Position numbers and translations under genes: made by a program. Below the pieces are notes generated by a model. It searched no databases. It was not told where the DNA came from and saw only the letters and a program-made list of their open reading frames with translations. Below are positions 25,240-35,900 of a DNA stretch of 64,000 bases, one piece after another; positions within the stretch are counted from its first letter, which is position 1; each line of letters begins with the position of its first letter. Source of the DNA: Pleionea sediminis (GTDB lineage Bacteria > Pseudomonadota > Gammaproteobacteria > Enterobacterales > Kangiellaceae); assembly GCF_007570825.1 (NCBI RefSeq), contig NZ_SUNB01000001.1, forward strand, positions 868,001 through 932,000, written 5' to 3'.

Positions 25240-27894
25240 TTAAAAATTTGTAGAAAAACTCACTGAAACTTCGGTACCAGGATCTTCTCTTAAAATCGTT
25301 ACACCTTCTTGAACAATTTCTTTTTCCTCATCAAGAATGTTTTTAATGCGGACCTTGACGGTACTGTCATAAGTTGCATACCAGGTATAAACTGCGTCAA
25401 GAGAATTGAAAGACTCTTCTTCGCCATCTTCAAATCCATTTACACCAGGAATAATAATTCGGGGGCCGAAAACATTATAAACTAATGTCACAGAGTGATT
25501 GTTGTCAAGAGAATCCCACCCGAGTTGAAGGTTAACTACCCACTCTGAGTGACCGATAAGTCGGCGCTTGTTATTTGTGATAACTTCCGTAACACTTTGG
25601 TCAGTGTTTAACGCTTCCGCTAGTTGTTGCTCAAACAAACTAACACCTGCGCTATTGAGTCCGATATCTACTTCTGAGTCGGATAACGTTACGTTTCCAT
25701 TAACAAAGAAGTTTGCATAATCGTCACCAATAAATGAAAGATCTTTCATAAACTCAACTTCAATACCGAAAAGTTCGCCAGACTCAGCATTTGCAGTAAG
25801 AAGTTGTGGCGCACCTTCTGTTGCACTAGGCAATTCTATTTGCTCTATAGGCCGGTCAATATCTTTAGCGAAGAATGCGACAGAAAGATTTTCACCAGTA
25901 GGCATATACCATTCCCAGCGAACATCAAAATTACTGACACTAGAACTTTGCAATGAAGTTGAACCACGAACCAAAAACTCAGTTAAAGGATCAATATAGA
26001 AAGTCGTCGATATATCACGAATATCAGGTCGAATAGCGGTTTCTGAGTAATTGAATCGCCACTGAGTTTCTGAGTCAACAATGTAAGTTGCTGCCAACGA
26101 GGTGAATATATCATCTTCTTTAAAGATCAAACCTTGGATTTCTTCGTCTTCAACGGAGAAGAAGTCGGTGTGAGGTTGAAATGGAATTGATACCTGGCGG
26201 AAATCTTCCCAACGGAACCCACCGGTAAAACGCCAGTTCTGTCCCATCTCATAGTCTACCATAAAATAGGCCGCATCAGACATTGTTGCAGCAGCATACT
26301 TATCACCGTCCGAAGTCGTATCTTCAAAATCAATATCAAATAACGGATCGTTAATATTGCTCGTAGAGAAAATATCGCTGTAATCCGACCCTTGCAGAAA
26401 TTGATTTGGAATCGCAAAATTTTGAATATCTAAAGTGACCGCGGTAGCCTGACGTTCCTTTTTATTAAAGTCTGCACCGGCTTTTAATAGCAAGTTATAG
26501 TCACTGCCACCAAAAGGCAAAGAAACATCAAAACCGTAACTTTCGCCATCATCTTTCAAAAACTGCCAACCATAAGTAGTATTTGAGTCACGAGCAATCT
26601 GTTCAGTTCTCGATCCGTTGTCTGAGATGTCAACGCGAAAGGTCGTCTCAAAGGCACCAGGGGCTTCACGCATTGTTCGGTTGTCACTGAAATACCAGTC
26701 AACGCCTAAGTTATTAAACTCAGGAAAATTGTGAAGGCCTTTTAATTGTTGAGAGTAGAGCTCCCGCTCTTCATACAATACATCAACTTTTCTACGCTCT
26801 TCCTCTGGCTCATTGATCGTATTGGTTGACTCAAACAACCGGTCTCGCAAACGATCCCGCGTGTCACGAAGATATATATTGTTAAACTCAAGTTTGTGGT
26901 TATAACCATATTCCAAACCGAAGTTGATCATCGAACTAACGCGCACGTTATGCTCTGTTGAGTGACCATCGGCAAATTCATTAATTCGAATTTCACCACC
27001 CGAACGAGCTAAGTTATTCACGTTTCTTTCATTAGAAACTTTCCATTTGTTTTTATAGGCTCCAGTCGCTAAAAAACCAAACCGAAAGTCATCGTTTAAG
27101 TCGTAACTGTTACCGTAGGTAATTCCAAATCCATAATTGGGATCGACCGACTCATAATTAGCACTGTAATTACGATTTAAAGAACTCATTAATGACACAG
27201 CTTCTTCTTGAGATAAGCCATCAACACCATCATTATTCAATAATTGACTAAGCTCTCCTGGTAGCGCTCGAGTACCGTCATCTGTACCGACAGAGTCACG
27301 CGAGCCGCTGCCACCGTCATACCAAGGAGTGGATGATTGATTTGAATTCCAGCCTAATTCCCCACTCACTTTAAAGACTTCTTCCTGCGGAAGAGACTTT
27401 GTCCGTATATCAACATTCCCGCCACCAAAGTGAGCAGGCATATCAGGCGAAAAAGATTTTTGAACGTTCAAACTTTCAATAATCGACGAGGGAAATAAAT
27501 CCAAGGGCATAACCGTTCTTGTTGGATCAGGACTTGGAACTTGCATTCCATTTAATTGCGTACTCGAGTATCGCTCACCCAGTCCGCGAACATAAATAAA
27601 TTTACCATCGACAAGGGTCAAACCTGTAACACGGCGAAGCGCTGCCGCCGCATCGCTATCTCCCGTTCGAGAGATTTGTTCAGAGCCCATAATATCAGCA
27701 ACAAACGCTTGTGACTTTCGTTCTTCAATTACCGCTTGAGCCGATCCTTGAAGTCGACTCGCTTCGACAACAACTTCTTCTATTGCCTCGTCAGACTCAG
27801 TTTGCTCCTGCTGAGCAAAAGCATTAATCGAAACCCCTGTTACTAATGCAAAATATACTGCACGAGAAACTTTATTAACTTTTGTATTAAACAT
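25240..27894 (-). CDS. TonB-dependent outer-membrane receptor
   Basis: 884 residues from the ATG at 27894, which has GGAG 6 nt upstream; an ATG at 27906 would place the site inside the gene. Signal peptide ends INAFAQQ. A TonB-box-like stretch (EEVVVEAS) is followed by the plug domain (residues about 45-180; GKFIYVRGLGERYSSTQLNG, HFGGGNVDIRTK) and a long 22-strand-type barrel ending VSVSFSTNF with the terminal Phe. Ligand unknown. It lies 125 nt after the repeat lipoprotein gene and just upstream of the TonB energiser operon, so the three elements probably form one uptake system. Confidence 0.93.
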   Translation of the reverse strand: MFNTKVNKVSRAVYFALVTGVSINAFAQQEQTESDEAIEEVVVEASRLQGSAQAVIEERKSQAFVADIMGSEQISRTGDSDAAAALRRVTGLTLVDGKFIYVRGLGERYSSTQLNGMQVPSPDPTRTVMPLDLFPSSIIESLNVQKSFSPDMPAHFGGGNVDIRTKSLPQEEVFKVSGELGWNSNQSSTPWYDGGSGSRDSVGTDDGTRALPGELSQLLNNDGVDGLSQEEAVSLMSSLNRNYSANYESVDPNYGFGITYGNSYDLNDDFRFGFLATGAYKNKWKVSNERNVNNLARSGGEIRINEFADGHSTEHNVRVSSMINFGLEYGYNHKLEFNNIYLRDTRDRLRDRLFESTNTINEPEEERRKVDVLYEERELYSQQLKGLHNFPEFNNLGVDWYFSDNRTMREAPGAFETTFRVDISDNGSRTEQIARDSNTTYGWQFLKDDGESYGFDVSLPFGGSDYNLLLKAGADFNKKERQATAVTLDIQNFAIPNQFLQGSDYSDIFSTSNINDPLFDIDFEDTTSDGDKYAAATMSDAAYFMVDYEMGQNWRFTGGFRWEDFRQVSIPFQPHTDFFSVEDEEIQGLIFKEDDIFTSLAATYIVDSETQWRFNYSETAIRPDIRDISTTFYIDPLTEFLVRGSTSLQSSSVSNFDVRWEWYMPTGENLSVAFFAKDIDRPIEQIELPSATEGAPQLLTANAESGELFGIEVEFMKDLSFIGDDYANFFVNGNVTLSDSEVDIGLNSAGVSLFEQQLAEALNTDQSVTEVITNNKRRLIGHSEWVVNLQLGWDSLDNNHSVTLVYNVFGPRIIIPGVNGFEDGEEESFNSLDAVYTWYATYDSTVKVRIKNILDEEKEIVQEGVTILREDPGTEVSVSFSTNF

Positions 27895-28019
27895 GGTTAA
27901 CTCCATACAGCCATCTTTAACCTTCTAAATAGAGATTTTTATTTGATGAACTGATTGACTGTTACAAAGAAAGGTAAGATGCAAATGCACCTTACCTTTT
28001 TTACTTCAAAATTTTTGAT

Positions 28020-31000
28020 TTAGTCTGCCAGGCCTACGGTAATCCAGCCAGCGGTCCAATCGTTATCAGCGTTTACCGCTCCAACAAAATCAACACTGTC
28101 AAACCATGAGTCAACAGCATTCATGTCACGAGCTGCATTAGCTGAAACCGTTGTATAACCATTGACAACATCAGCCATAGTCGCTGCAGTTGCATTACCT
28201 GTTTGTCCTAAGAACCAATCTTCGGTTGTTAAAGTCGAAGTTGCCATTCCTTTAAAGTTTTCTCCGTTTTCACAAGCAACGACAGAGTTCTCCATGGTAA
28301 GGTCACCAGATTCTGCATTCGCTTGAGTCTCTGTAAAACTGTCAACTTCAAGACATTCACCCATCCCTCCAGGACCTGTAATGACAAAGTTATATAGTTC
28401 GCCAGCCGTTCCGTGACGAAGCAATACGCCTTCAGAATCAGAGCTAGCAGCACCAATAATGGTGAAGTTTGCAACAATTGGATCAGTTACCGGAGCAGTA
28501 CCAGGAAAATCTTCTGAGTTATCTCCTTCGATTCCTCGGTTTACAAATGCAGCATCATGTTTAATTAACACGTACTGTGCTCGACCGATCCAACCGAAAG
28601 CCCAGTCAAAACTGTCATCGCCGTTTGCAGTTAATACAAGGTGTTTAACATCAACCGTTCCACCGAAGAACTCAACACCATCATCTAGGTTCTTATGAAC
28701 TTGTATGTAATCGACGGTTGTTCCTCGGCCAACACCGGCAAACGAAATACCGTTAAGTTCATCACCTGCAGCAAGTGCTTTACCAGCGTACTTAACAACA
28801 ACGTACCGAAGGGTTCCAGAGTTATCTTCTGGGTCGTTTCCACCATACACACCAGCATCACCCTCTGCAGCAATACCACAGCTCTCTAATTCAGAACTTG
28901 AAGTATCGCCATCACCATTTCCGTCACATAAATTAACCGGAGCATTACCAAGCAGAACTAAGCCGCCCCATTGGCCAACTGTAGTTGCTTCACCAGTAAC
29001 GTCTTGCACTGAAGTCATAATGATTGGTGCTGTAGCACTACCTAAAGCTTCAATTTTTGAACCTCGACGTGCGACTAAAAAGTCATCACCAACTTCACCA
29101 AAAATAACGGTACCTGGTTCAATGTAAAGCGTTGCACTGTCAGCATTATCATTACCAACTGCCGTTCGACCTTGAAGAACCCAGTGTTTATCGTTCGTTA
29201 AAACAGTGTCTTGAGTGATTGTGGTGTCTGCAGCAAACTTATAGACAGGCTTGTCTGTAATTGCTGGAAATTGTGAAGAAGCATCGGTTGCTAATCCACG
29301 ATCAGAAGCTGAAGGAATATTCGCAGGAATTCCAGAGTTAACTCCGTAAGTCCAACCTTCCATCCAGTTGTTCGCACCATCGAACGCACCAATGTAATCG
29401 GTTGACTGGAACCAATCATCGTCAGCCGATAAATCATATCCACTGCCTAACAAAGGAGAACCAGAGCGAGGAGTAAATCCATCCGCCAGTAAGTTAAGCG
29501 CTTCAACATTATCGAAAGCAGAATTTCCAGTTTGACCTAAGAACCATTGTTCTGTTGTAGCACCTGAAGTTGTAGCTGTACCTTTAAAGTTTTCACCATT
29601 CTCACAAGCAACGATAGAGTGCGTCATTGCTAAAGAGCCGTCTTCTGCATTTGCGCGCGTTTCTGCAAAGCTATCTACTTCTAAACACTCGCCCATTCCT
29701 GCTGGACCAGTAATTAAGAAGTTACGTAAAAGACCCGCTGTACCGTGACGTAGTAACACACCTTCTGAATCTTCGCTTGGTGCGTTATTACCGATAATTG
29801 TTACATTAGCAACCGTCGGTGTGGTTAATGGCTCAGCAGACGGGAAATCTTCGCTGTTATCAGACTCGAATCCTCGATTTGCCAAGGTATCGTTATGTTG
29901 GATGTAAACGAATTGTGCACGCCCAGTCCAGCCAAACGCCCAGTCGAAACTATCATCACCATTGCCAGTTAACACAACATGTTTTACATCAACGGTTCCG
30001 CCAAAGAACTCAACACCATCATCAAGATTTTCGTGTACTTGGATATAGTCAACGGTAGTACCACGACCAACACCAGCAAATGAAATACCATTGAGCTCAT
30101 CACCAGCAGCAAGTGCTTTACCAGCATGCTTAACAACAACAAACTTTAAAGTTCCTGAGTTGTCTTCTGGATCATTACCACCATAAAGACCTGCGTCACC
30201 CTCGGCAGCAATACCACAGTTAGCGAGTTCAGTTTCGTCGGCAGTATTGTCACCATTACCATCACAAAGATTTGATGGCGCATTACCTAAAAGTACTAGT
30301 CCACCCCATTGACCAATGCCTGTTTCTTCACCGGTTACATCTTGAATTGAAGTCATAATAATTGGCGCACCAACTGTACCAACGGCTTCAATTTTTGATC
30401 CTCGACGTACAACTAAGAAGTCATCGCCAGTTTCACCAATAAGATAGGTACCTTGTTGAACGTAAAGAGTTGTTTGATCTGCATTATCGTTACCAACTGC
30501 CGTTCGACCATTTAAAATCCAGTGCGCATTGTTGGTTAAAGTTGTATCTTCGGTAAACACAACGTTTTCATTCAATCGATACACTGGCTTATCTGTAATT
30601 TCAGGGAATTCAGAAGAAGCATCGGTCGCTAATCCTTTTTCGAAAGCGTTATCGATATTAGCAGGGAAGCCACCCGAAACACCTACAGCCCAACCTTCTG
30701 TCCAATCGCTTGTTCCATCGAATGCACCGATGTAATCCGTTGAATCAAACCATGCGTCAACGGTTGAAGCATCAATTCCAGCTCCTAATAATGGTGAGCC
30801 TGCTAAAGGCTCATAACCATTTGGATCCAAATTCAATGAAGCCGATCCGTTGAACGCCATATTTCCCGACTGCGCTAGGAACCATTCTTCAGTTGTTTGA
30901 GTTGATGTTGCGTTGCCTTTAAAGTTTTCACCATTATCACAAGCAATCGCAGAATTGGTCATGATTAAGTCGCCAGCTTCTGCGTTATCGCGAGTTTCTT

Positions 31001-32108
31001 CAAAGCTATCCACTTCTAAACACTCGCCCATACCGGAAGGTCCAGTTACGACTACATTGTGTAGTCGCCCAGCAGTACCGTGCCGTAATAAAATACCTTC
31101 AGAATCTCCGTTAGGCTCATTAGCTCCTACGATAGTTATATTGGAGACCATGGGATTTGAAACAGGAGAAGTTAATGGAAAGTCTTCGCTATTGTCAGAC
31201 TCAAAGCCGCGATTGGCAGCCGTTTCAGAATGCTGAATGTAAACGTGTTGTGCTCGTCCAGTCCAGCCAAAGGCCCAGTCTAGACTATCGTCACCATTCG
31301 AAGTAAGAACAACGTGTTTAACATTGACGGTTCCACCAAAAAACTCGATTCCATCATCAAGATTTTCGTGAACTTGAATAAAGTCAACTTCCGTACCGTC
31401 ACCGACACCGGCAAATGTAATACCATTAAGTTCGTCACCCGCAGACAAAGCATTACCCGCGTGTTTTACGATAACGTAATTTAAGTTACCTGAATCGTCA
31501 TTTGGATTGTCGCCACCGTAAAGGCCGGCATCACCTTCAGCGCTAATACCACAGTTTGCAAGCTCATCAGCTTCAGCAACTAAATCTCCGTCGCCATCAC
31601 ACAAGTTAACTGGCGCATTACCAAGAAGAACGACTCCTCCCCATTGGCCAATACCCGTTTCTTCACCGGCTACATCTTCTCGTGATGTCATAATAATGGG
31701 TTGAGCCAAAGTTCCATTTGCCGCAATTTGAGAGCCACGACGAACCACTAAAAAGTCATCACCACTTTGTCCAATGATGGTTGTTCCTGCTTCGATAGTT
31801 AACATTGCAGAATCGGTATTGTCATTACCGACGGCTGTGCGTCCTTGAAGAACCCATAAAGTGTCGTTAGTTAATGTAGTATTTGCAGTGAATGTGTAAT
31901 CTGCATCGATAGTACAGACGTTTGAGAAAGAACCAATTGCCGAAGCTTCGGTAGCAAAATCAGGACAGTTACTCGTATCAGGATCAGGATTGTCGGGATT
32001 CACAACAACCACCTCATCCCCTTCTTTAATCTCGATATCCCCAGTACAACCCGCTAAAACCAACGCACTCGCCACTGCGCTGGCTGTTAATATTTTTTTA
32101 AATTTCAT
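28020..32108 (-). CDS. Outer-membrane lipoprotein with three tandem beta-helix-like repeats
   Basis: 1362 residues from the ATG at 32108, chosen for its GGAG site at 6 nt and because it starts a perfect lipoprotein signal (KILTASAVASALVLAGC, Cys21; Thr at +2 predicts outer-membrane sorting). After an acidic linker the protein is three tandem copies of about 445 residues. Each copy has LTNDxxWVLQGRTAVGNDN, FLVVRRGS, QWGGLVLLGNAP, a Cys-flanked calcium-loop-like CDGDGD insert, an AEGDAGLYGG block, VHENLDDG(I/V)EFFGGT and LLRHGTAG. The third copy is shorter at its C-terminus. Short recurring turns suggest a right-handed beta helix exposed at the cell surface. I know relatives with one such unit next to TonB receptors; the function is unknown. 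It is likely the surface partner of the adjacent receptor. Confidence 0.85.
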   Translation of the reverse strand: MKFKKILTASAVASALVLAGCTGDIEIKEGDEVVVVNPDNPDPDTSNCPDFATEASAIGSFSNVCTIDADYTFTANTTLTNDTLWVLQGRTAVGNDNTDSAMLTIEAGTTIIGQSGDDFLVVRRGSQIAANGTLAQPIIMTSREDVAGEETGIGQWGGVVLLGNAPVNLCDGDGDLVAEADELANCGISAEGDAGLYGGDNPNDDSGNLNYVIVKHAGNALSAGDELNGITFAGVGDGTEVDFIQVHENLDDGIEFFGGTVNVKHVVLTSNGDDSLDWAFGWTGRAQHVYIQHSETAANRGFESDNSEDFPLTSPVSNPMVSNITIVGANEPNGDSEGILLRHGTAGRLHNVVVTGPSGMGECLEVDSFEETRDNAEAGDLIMTNSAIACDNGENFKGNATSTQTTEEWFLAQSGNMAFNGSASLNLDPNGYEPLAGSPLLGAGIDASTVDAWFDSTDYIGAFDGTSDWTEGWAVGVSGGFPANIDNAFEKGLATDASSEFPEITDKPVYRLNENVVFTEDTTLTNNAHWILNGRTAVGNDNADQTTLYVQQGTYLIGETGDDFLVVRRGSKIEAVGTVGAPIIMTSIQDVTGEETGIGQWGGLVLLGNAPSNLCDGNGDNTADETELANCGIAAEGDAGLYGGNDPEDNSGTLKFVVVKHAGKALAAGDELNGISFAGVGRGTTVDYIQVHENLDDGVEFFGGTVDVKHVVLTGNGDDSFDWAFGWTGRAQFVYIQHNDTLANRGFESDNSEDFPSAEPLTTPTVANVTIIGNNAPSEDSEGVLLRHGTAGLLRNFLITGPAGMGECLEVDSFAETRANAEDGSLAMTHSIVACENGENFKGTATTSGATTEQWFLGQTGNSAFDNVEALNLLADGFTPRSGSPLLGSGYDLSADDDWFQSTDYIGAFDGANNWMEGWTYGVNSGIPANIPSASDRGLATDASSQFPAITDKPVYKFAADTTITQDTVLTNDKHWVLQGRTAVGNDNADSATLYIEPGTVIFGEVGDDFLVARRGSKIEALGSATAPIIMTSVQDVTGEATTVGQWGGLVLLGNAPVNLCDGNGDGDTSSSELESCGIAAEGDAGVYGGNDPEDNSGTLRYVVVKYAGKALAAGDELNGISFAGVGRGTTVDYIQVHKNLDDGVEFFGGTVDVKHLVLTANGDDSFDWAFGWIGRAQYVLIKHDAAFVNRGIEGDNSEDFPGTAPVTDPIVANFTIIGAASSDSEGVLLRHGTAGELYNFVITGPGGMGECLEVDSFTETQANAESGDLTMENSVVACENGENFKGMATSTLTTEDWFLGQTGNATAATMADVVNGYTTVSANAARDMNAVDSWFDSVDFVGAVNADNDWTAGWITVGLAD
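28023..31920 (-). repeat. Three tandem coding repeats of about 1335 bp
   Basis: Anchors recur with constant spacing. GCCGTTCG-type sites encoding GRTAV lie at about 29161, 30499 and 31834 (1338 and 1335 apart). CACAAGCA sites lie at 28271, 29603 and 30938 (1332 and 1335 apart). Approximate units on the minus strand are 31920-30581, 30580-29246 and 29245-28023. The two downstream copies look more alike to each other than to the first. Such repeats can recombine and change copy number. Confidence 0.8.
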
Positions 32109-32452
32109 TGTCATCTCCAAATGGATCGATACAGCATTTATCTTGTGCAGGTTCGCAGAGTAGAGATCAAAAGTTTCAAAAATATGACATTGGGATACGT
32201 CATATTTATTTAATAAAGATGACACAAGGGGTTAACAAAAGTGACTTTCATCTGTCATTTTTGCGATCGATAATCAGAGATTTTTTATGAGATAGTCCAA
32301 GTGAATCACTTAATTAAGTTTCACTCAAAGATTAAACAAAAATATGCTCTCTCACCTTAATTCTAGTTAAGTTAACCAAGCGACACTACTGAGTTTTATT
32401 GGCTTATGTTAAAGTTATATGACAATTTAAAAGATTAAAAAGCATTCTCGAA
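32109..32452. other. Promoter region of the repeat lipoprotein gene
   Basis: About 344 bp without a gene, AT-rich. On the minus strand 32257-32214 contains 11-nt units beginning TGACAG, AGTCAC, TTAACC and TGTCAT. Two of the four are good matches to a PhoB half-box, 22 bp apart, followed 10 nt later by a poor TAAATA hexamer. This is suggestive but weaker than the array before the TonB operon. The right side must also carry the promoter of the DUF6122 gene, which I could not pick out. Confidence 0.35.
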
Positions 32453-32857
32453 GTGTTCCACATTTTTCTCCATTTTATTGTTCCTGGCGTTGTGGCAGGC
32501 CTATTTTTCCGAAAAAGGTTTTGGTTCGCCTATCTAATAATGATTGTCACTATGGTCGTTGATATGGATCATTTATTGGCTAATCCAATTTATGATCCAA
32601 ATCGATGTAGTATTGGCTTCCATCCATTACATACAATCATTCCTATTGTGTTCTATTTCGTTGCCTGCTTTATTCCCAAAACTCGTTTAATTGGACTCGG
32701 ACTTATTATTCACATGGCATTAGACAGTATCGATTGCCAGGTGACCAATGGTGTTTGGTATCACATAACCATCCCCTCTGCCATCTCACTTGAAAAATCG
32801 ATAAGTTTATCAAGGTATTACCATACAAACTTGACGTATGAAGTATCCCTTTCATAG
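32453..32857 (+). CDS. DUF6122 family membrane protein
   Basis: 134 residues from a GTG at 32453 (VFHIFLHFIVPG); the next in-frame Met lies within the second helix. Three to four transmembrane helices carry the conserved polar residues of the family: VDMDHLLANPIYDPNRCSIGFHPLH and IHMALDSIDC. The His/Asp pattern in the membrane resembles metal-dependent membrane hydrolases such as YdjM/LrgA-type proteins. No function is established. It precedes the DUF2339 gene by 46 nt. Confidence 0.75.
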   Translation: MFHIFLHFIVPGVVAGLFFRKRFWFAYLIMIVTMVVDMDHLLANPIYDPNRCSIGFHPLHTIIPIVFYFVACFIPKTRLIGLGLIIHMALDSIDCQVTNGVWYHITIPSAISLEKSISLSRYYHTNLTYEVSLS

Positions 32858-32903
32858 AGTTATTAAAAGGCCTAAGGATCGTAACGATGGAACCGAACTT
32901 TAA

Positions 32904-35900
32904 ATGATAGATAAAATCGATAAAGTCCGCCATGAACTAAATATCATGCGCCGGACATTCTTACATCAAATGGATGCGTTAGAGAACCGTCTCAGATTAC
33001 TTGAGGAGTATGCAAAGAAAGACATTGAACAACACAGTGAAGACTTATCACTCGATGTGAATTGGGAATCCCTAACAAATGATGTAGCGACTTCACCTGA
33101 CACAACCAGTCAAAAACACGCAAATTCAGAGACACAACCAAATCAGATAACAGCTCAACCATCCGAGAAAATGTCAAACTCGGCAGAAACCTATCAAGCA
33201 GCGGAAAATGCCAATCAAACTGAACAGTCACCAAAGCATGAAACACTTTCGACTCAATCCAAAGCATCCCAAAAACCTTCGCCTTTAGCATTCGCGTTAA
33301 ACTGGATGATCGAATTAGTCGTTCATCATTGGCAGATTGGTATCCTGTGGCACAAGGTAATTGATACTTATCACGATTACAAGACAAAAGGCAAAGCGCC
33401 TTTATTCCTATTCACTGCATCTGGAATCACAATTTTAGTCATTGGACTCGGCTTTCTCTTGCAATTAACCTTTCTTAACCTGACACCAGGCCTACGGGTT
33501 GGGAGTGGATATGTCTTAGCCCTGGCAGTCTTATTATTATCGGACTTTATACATCGGAAGAAGCCAAGTATTAAAGGCTTCGCGAGCGCACTTGCTGGGC
33601 TGGGACTACTTATTGCTTTTCTATGCAGTTATTTTATTGGCCCATACTTTAACTTAGTTTCACCTATTACGGCCTTTAGTATTTTTGCTCTCATAACGGC
33701 TATCGGTTTTGGGCTTTGCTTTCGTTTTAACGCCAGCATTCTGTCAAACATAGCTTTGTTAGGTGGAGTCTTTTTACCCTGGTTATCCGGAGCACCACAG
33801 GTGCTCTCCTTAACTTATACAGGTTATCTTTTCATTTTAAATATTGCATCTTTAGTTTTAGCAAGAAATCTTCATCTACGCTCTCTTACCATATTAACCA
33901 TAATCGCTACCTCAGCTTCACTTGAATATCAGCTCGTTACTAACGCTGCCAGCCAAATTGGCTTTATCGCATTAATTCATGGATTCTTTCTTCTCTATGC
34001 TATGGCGATTTACTTCTCTGCTCGTCAAAAACTAGATGCAAAATTACTGTCGCTATTGAGCACTAACTTGATAGTTTATGTATTAATTAATTGGCAATGG
34101 TATCAGTTGTTTAATCAGAGTACGCCTTTCTTACCATATCTATTAATGGGCTCTTTCTTCTCAGGGATAGCTCTTTTTAGTTTGCTCAAAAAGCGTATTT
34201 TTGAACTCACATTAAGCGTATTACATGCAGGAGTTTTAATTGGGCTATCGGCGCTTGCATTATTGGGCGCTGATGGCAGCGGTGTTATTTGGGCGATTGA
34301 AGGTATTCTACTATTTATTCTCGGCTTTATTTATAAACAAAGAATTATTCGCATTGAAGCATACATTGCATTAATCGTCTCTTTGGTCCTTAATGCTTGG
34401 ACATTATTTCAATGGTGGTTTAACCCAGATTTAAATAACATCATCCCTCAACTTACTTACCTCGCTGCAATGGGCGTGGCGGCGCAAGCTATAATAGCTA
34501 TCCCTAAATGGCTGAAAGGCGAGTGGCCAGAGCAAGAAGGGGTTGTTTGTTACTGCTTGAAAGAATGGGTTTCCCTGTGGGTATTAGGAGCGACCTTAGC
34601 TTTAATCCATTTGTACATTCCCTTTTTATTGGCAGTCGCACCATTAGGTCCTGCATTTATTTTAGTCAATAGACACTCGAAACACCGACTAGCCTTTTCA
34701 CATTACCTTGCCTTTATTTCTTTTGGATTAAGTTTTCTGCTTTTATCGATAAATATTGCGGACACGGGGACACTACGGTTTAGTCAATGGTCTTGGCAGC
34801 TAAAATTGAACGGAATTATATTTTTCTCCTGTTGCTGGTTACTACCTAGCTACTATCAAAATAAACTAAGGAATGGAAGTCTCGCTAAAATGATGAATGC
34901 AATAAAATTATCCTTTTGGATTTTGCTTCCTATTATTGCTTTACCAAGTCTATTCCGTCGTATTCCAGAATGGTTTGGTGTTTTCACTTGGCTATCAACT
35001 ATTGGTGTAAGTATTATTTACTGGCAAGTAAAACATTGGTTATTAGGACTAGAGCTATTACTTATTGTCTTTATCGCTTCGATAGCGACAGCCGCTAGCT
35101 GGTTAATAATAGAGCCGGTTCCAAACGTTTCTAATTTGATTGCGCTACTTCTTGGAATTACATTCTTTACTTTAGTAATTAAGCTATGTCGAAGCTACCA
35201 AAAAAAGTGCTCGACCGATGTTAAAAGCCCATTTGGTAAAAGATTTAACGTATCAGCCTTACCATTTTACCCAAAAACAGTAACCATGAGCTACTATCTA
35301 GCACCAATACTATTGTCGGTTATTGTTTTTTCTTTAACAGAGAAGCTGTCCTATGTTTTTTTAAGTTTGGCTTTATATTTCTTTTCTGTGGTTTTCTTAT
35401 GGCAAAAACTAATACCGTTAAGACACAAAAAAATTAAACATTTTGGACATCAGTTAAGATTGGGTTGGCTTTTTACTCTTTCTTTAATACTTCTGGGAGC
35501 AATAACCGACAGTCCCACTGATCTTTCAATAGCCGTATTCGTGACAGCATTATTAGGATACATGCTACATCGACCACATCACTATCGAAGTATGACTTTA
35601 GGACAACACCAAACTTTACCCGTCTCGCTTTGGTGCTACCAGATAACCGTTGTTTTCTGTTATTTAATGATTATTAATTCAATTGCTGGTCATATTTATG
35701 GCCCAATATTAAGTGTAACGCTTATACTTCATTCCATAACTCTATTATTTATCATCCGACGGCCATGGTTAAAATCTCTTGAAAAACTAGGCTTAGGGTT
35801 ATTCATTTTAAGTTTATTGAAGATTTTCCTTTATGACATGCGCGATTTTTCCATGATAGAAAAGGTGATTAGCTTTATTGTTATTGGAATCGTTTTATTA

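Noticed and set aside
28020-31920. Many short plus-strand frames opposite the repeat lipoprotein
   Set aside because: They recur with the repeat period and are antisense to it, as expected from the repeated coding sequence.
32109-32225. N-terminal extension of the repeat lipoprotein (39 residues)
   Set aside because: It would bury a perfect lipoprotein signal; the start at 32108 has GGAG at the correct distance.
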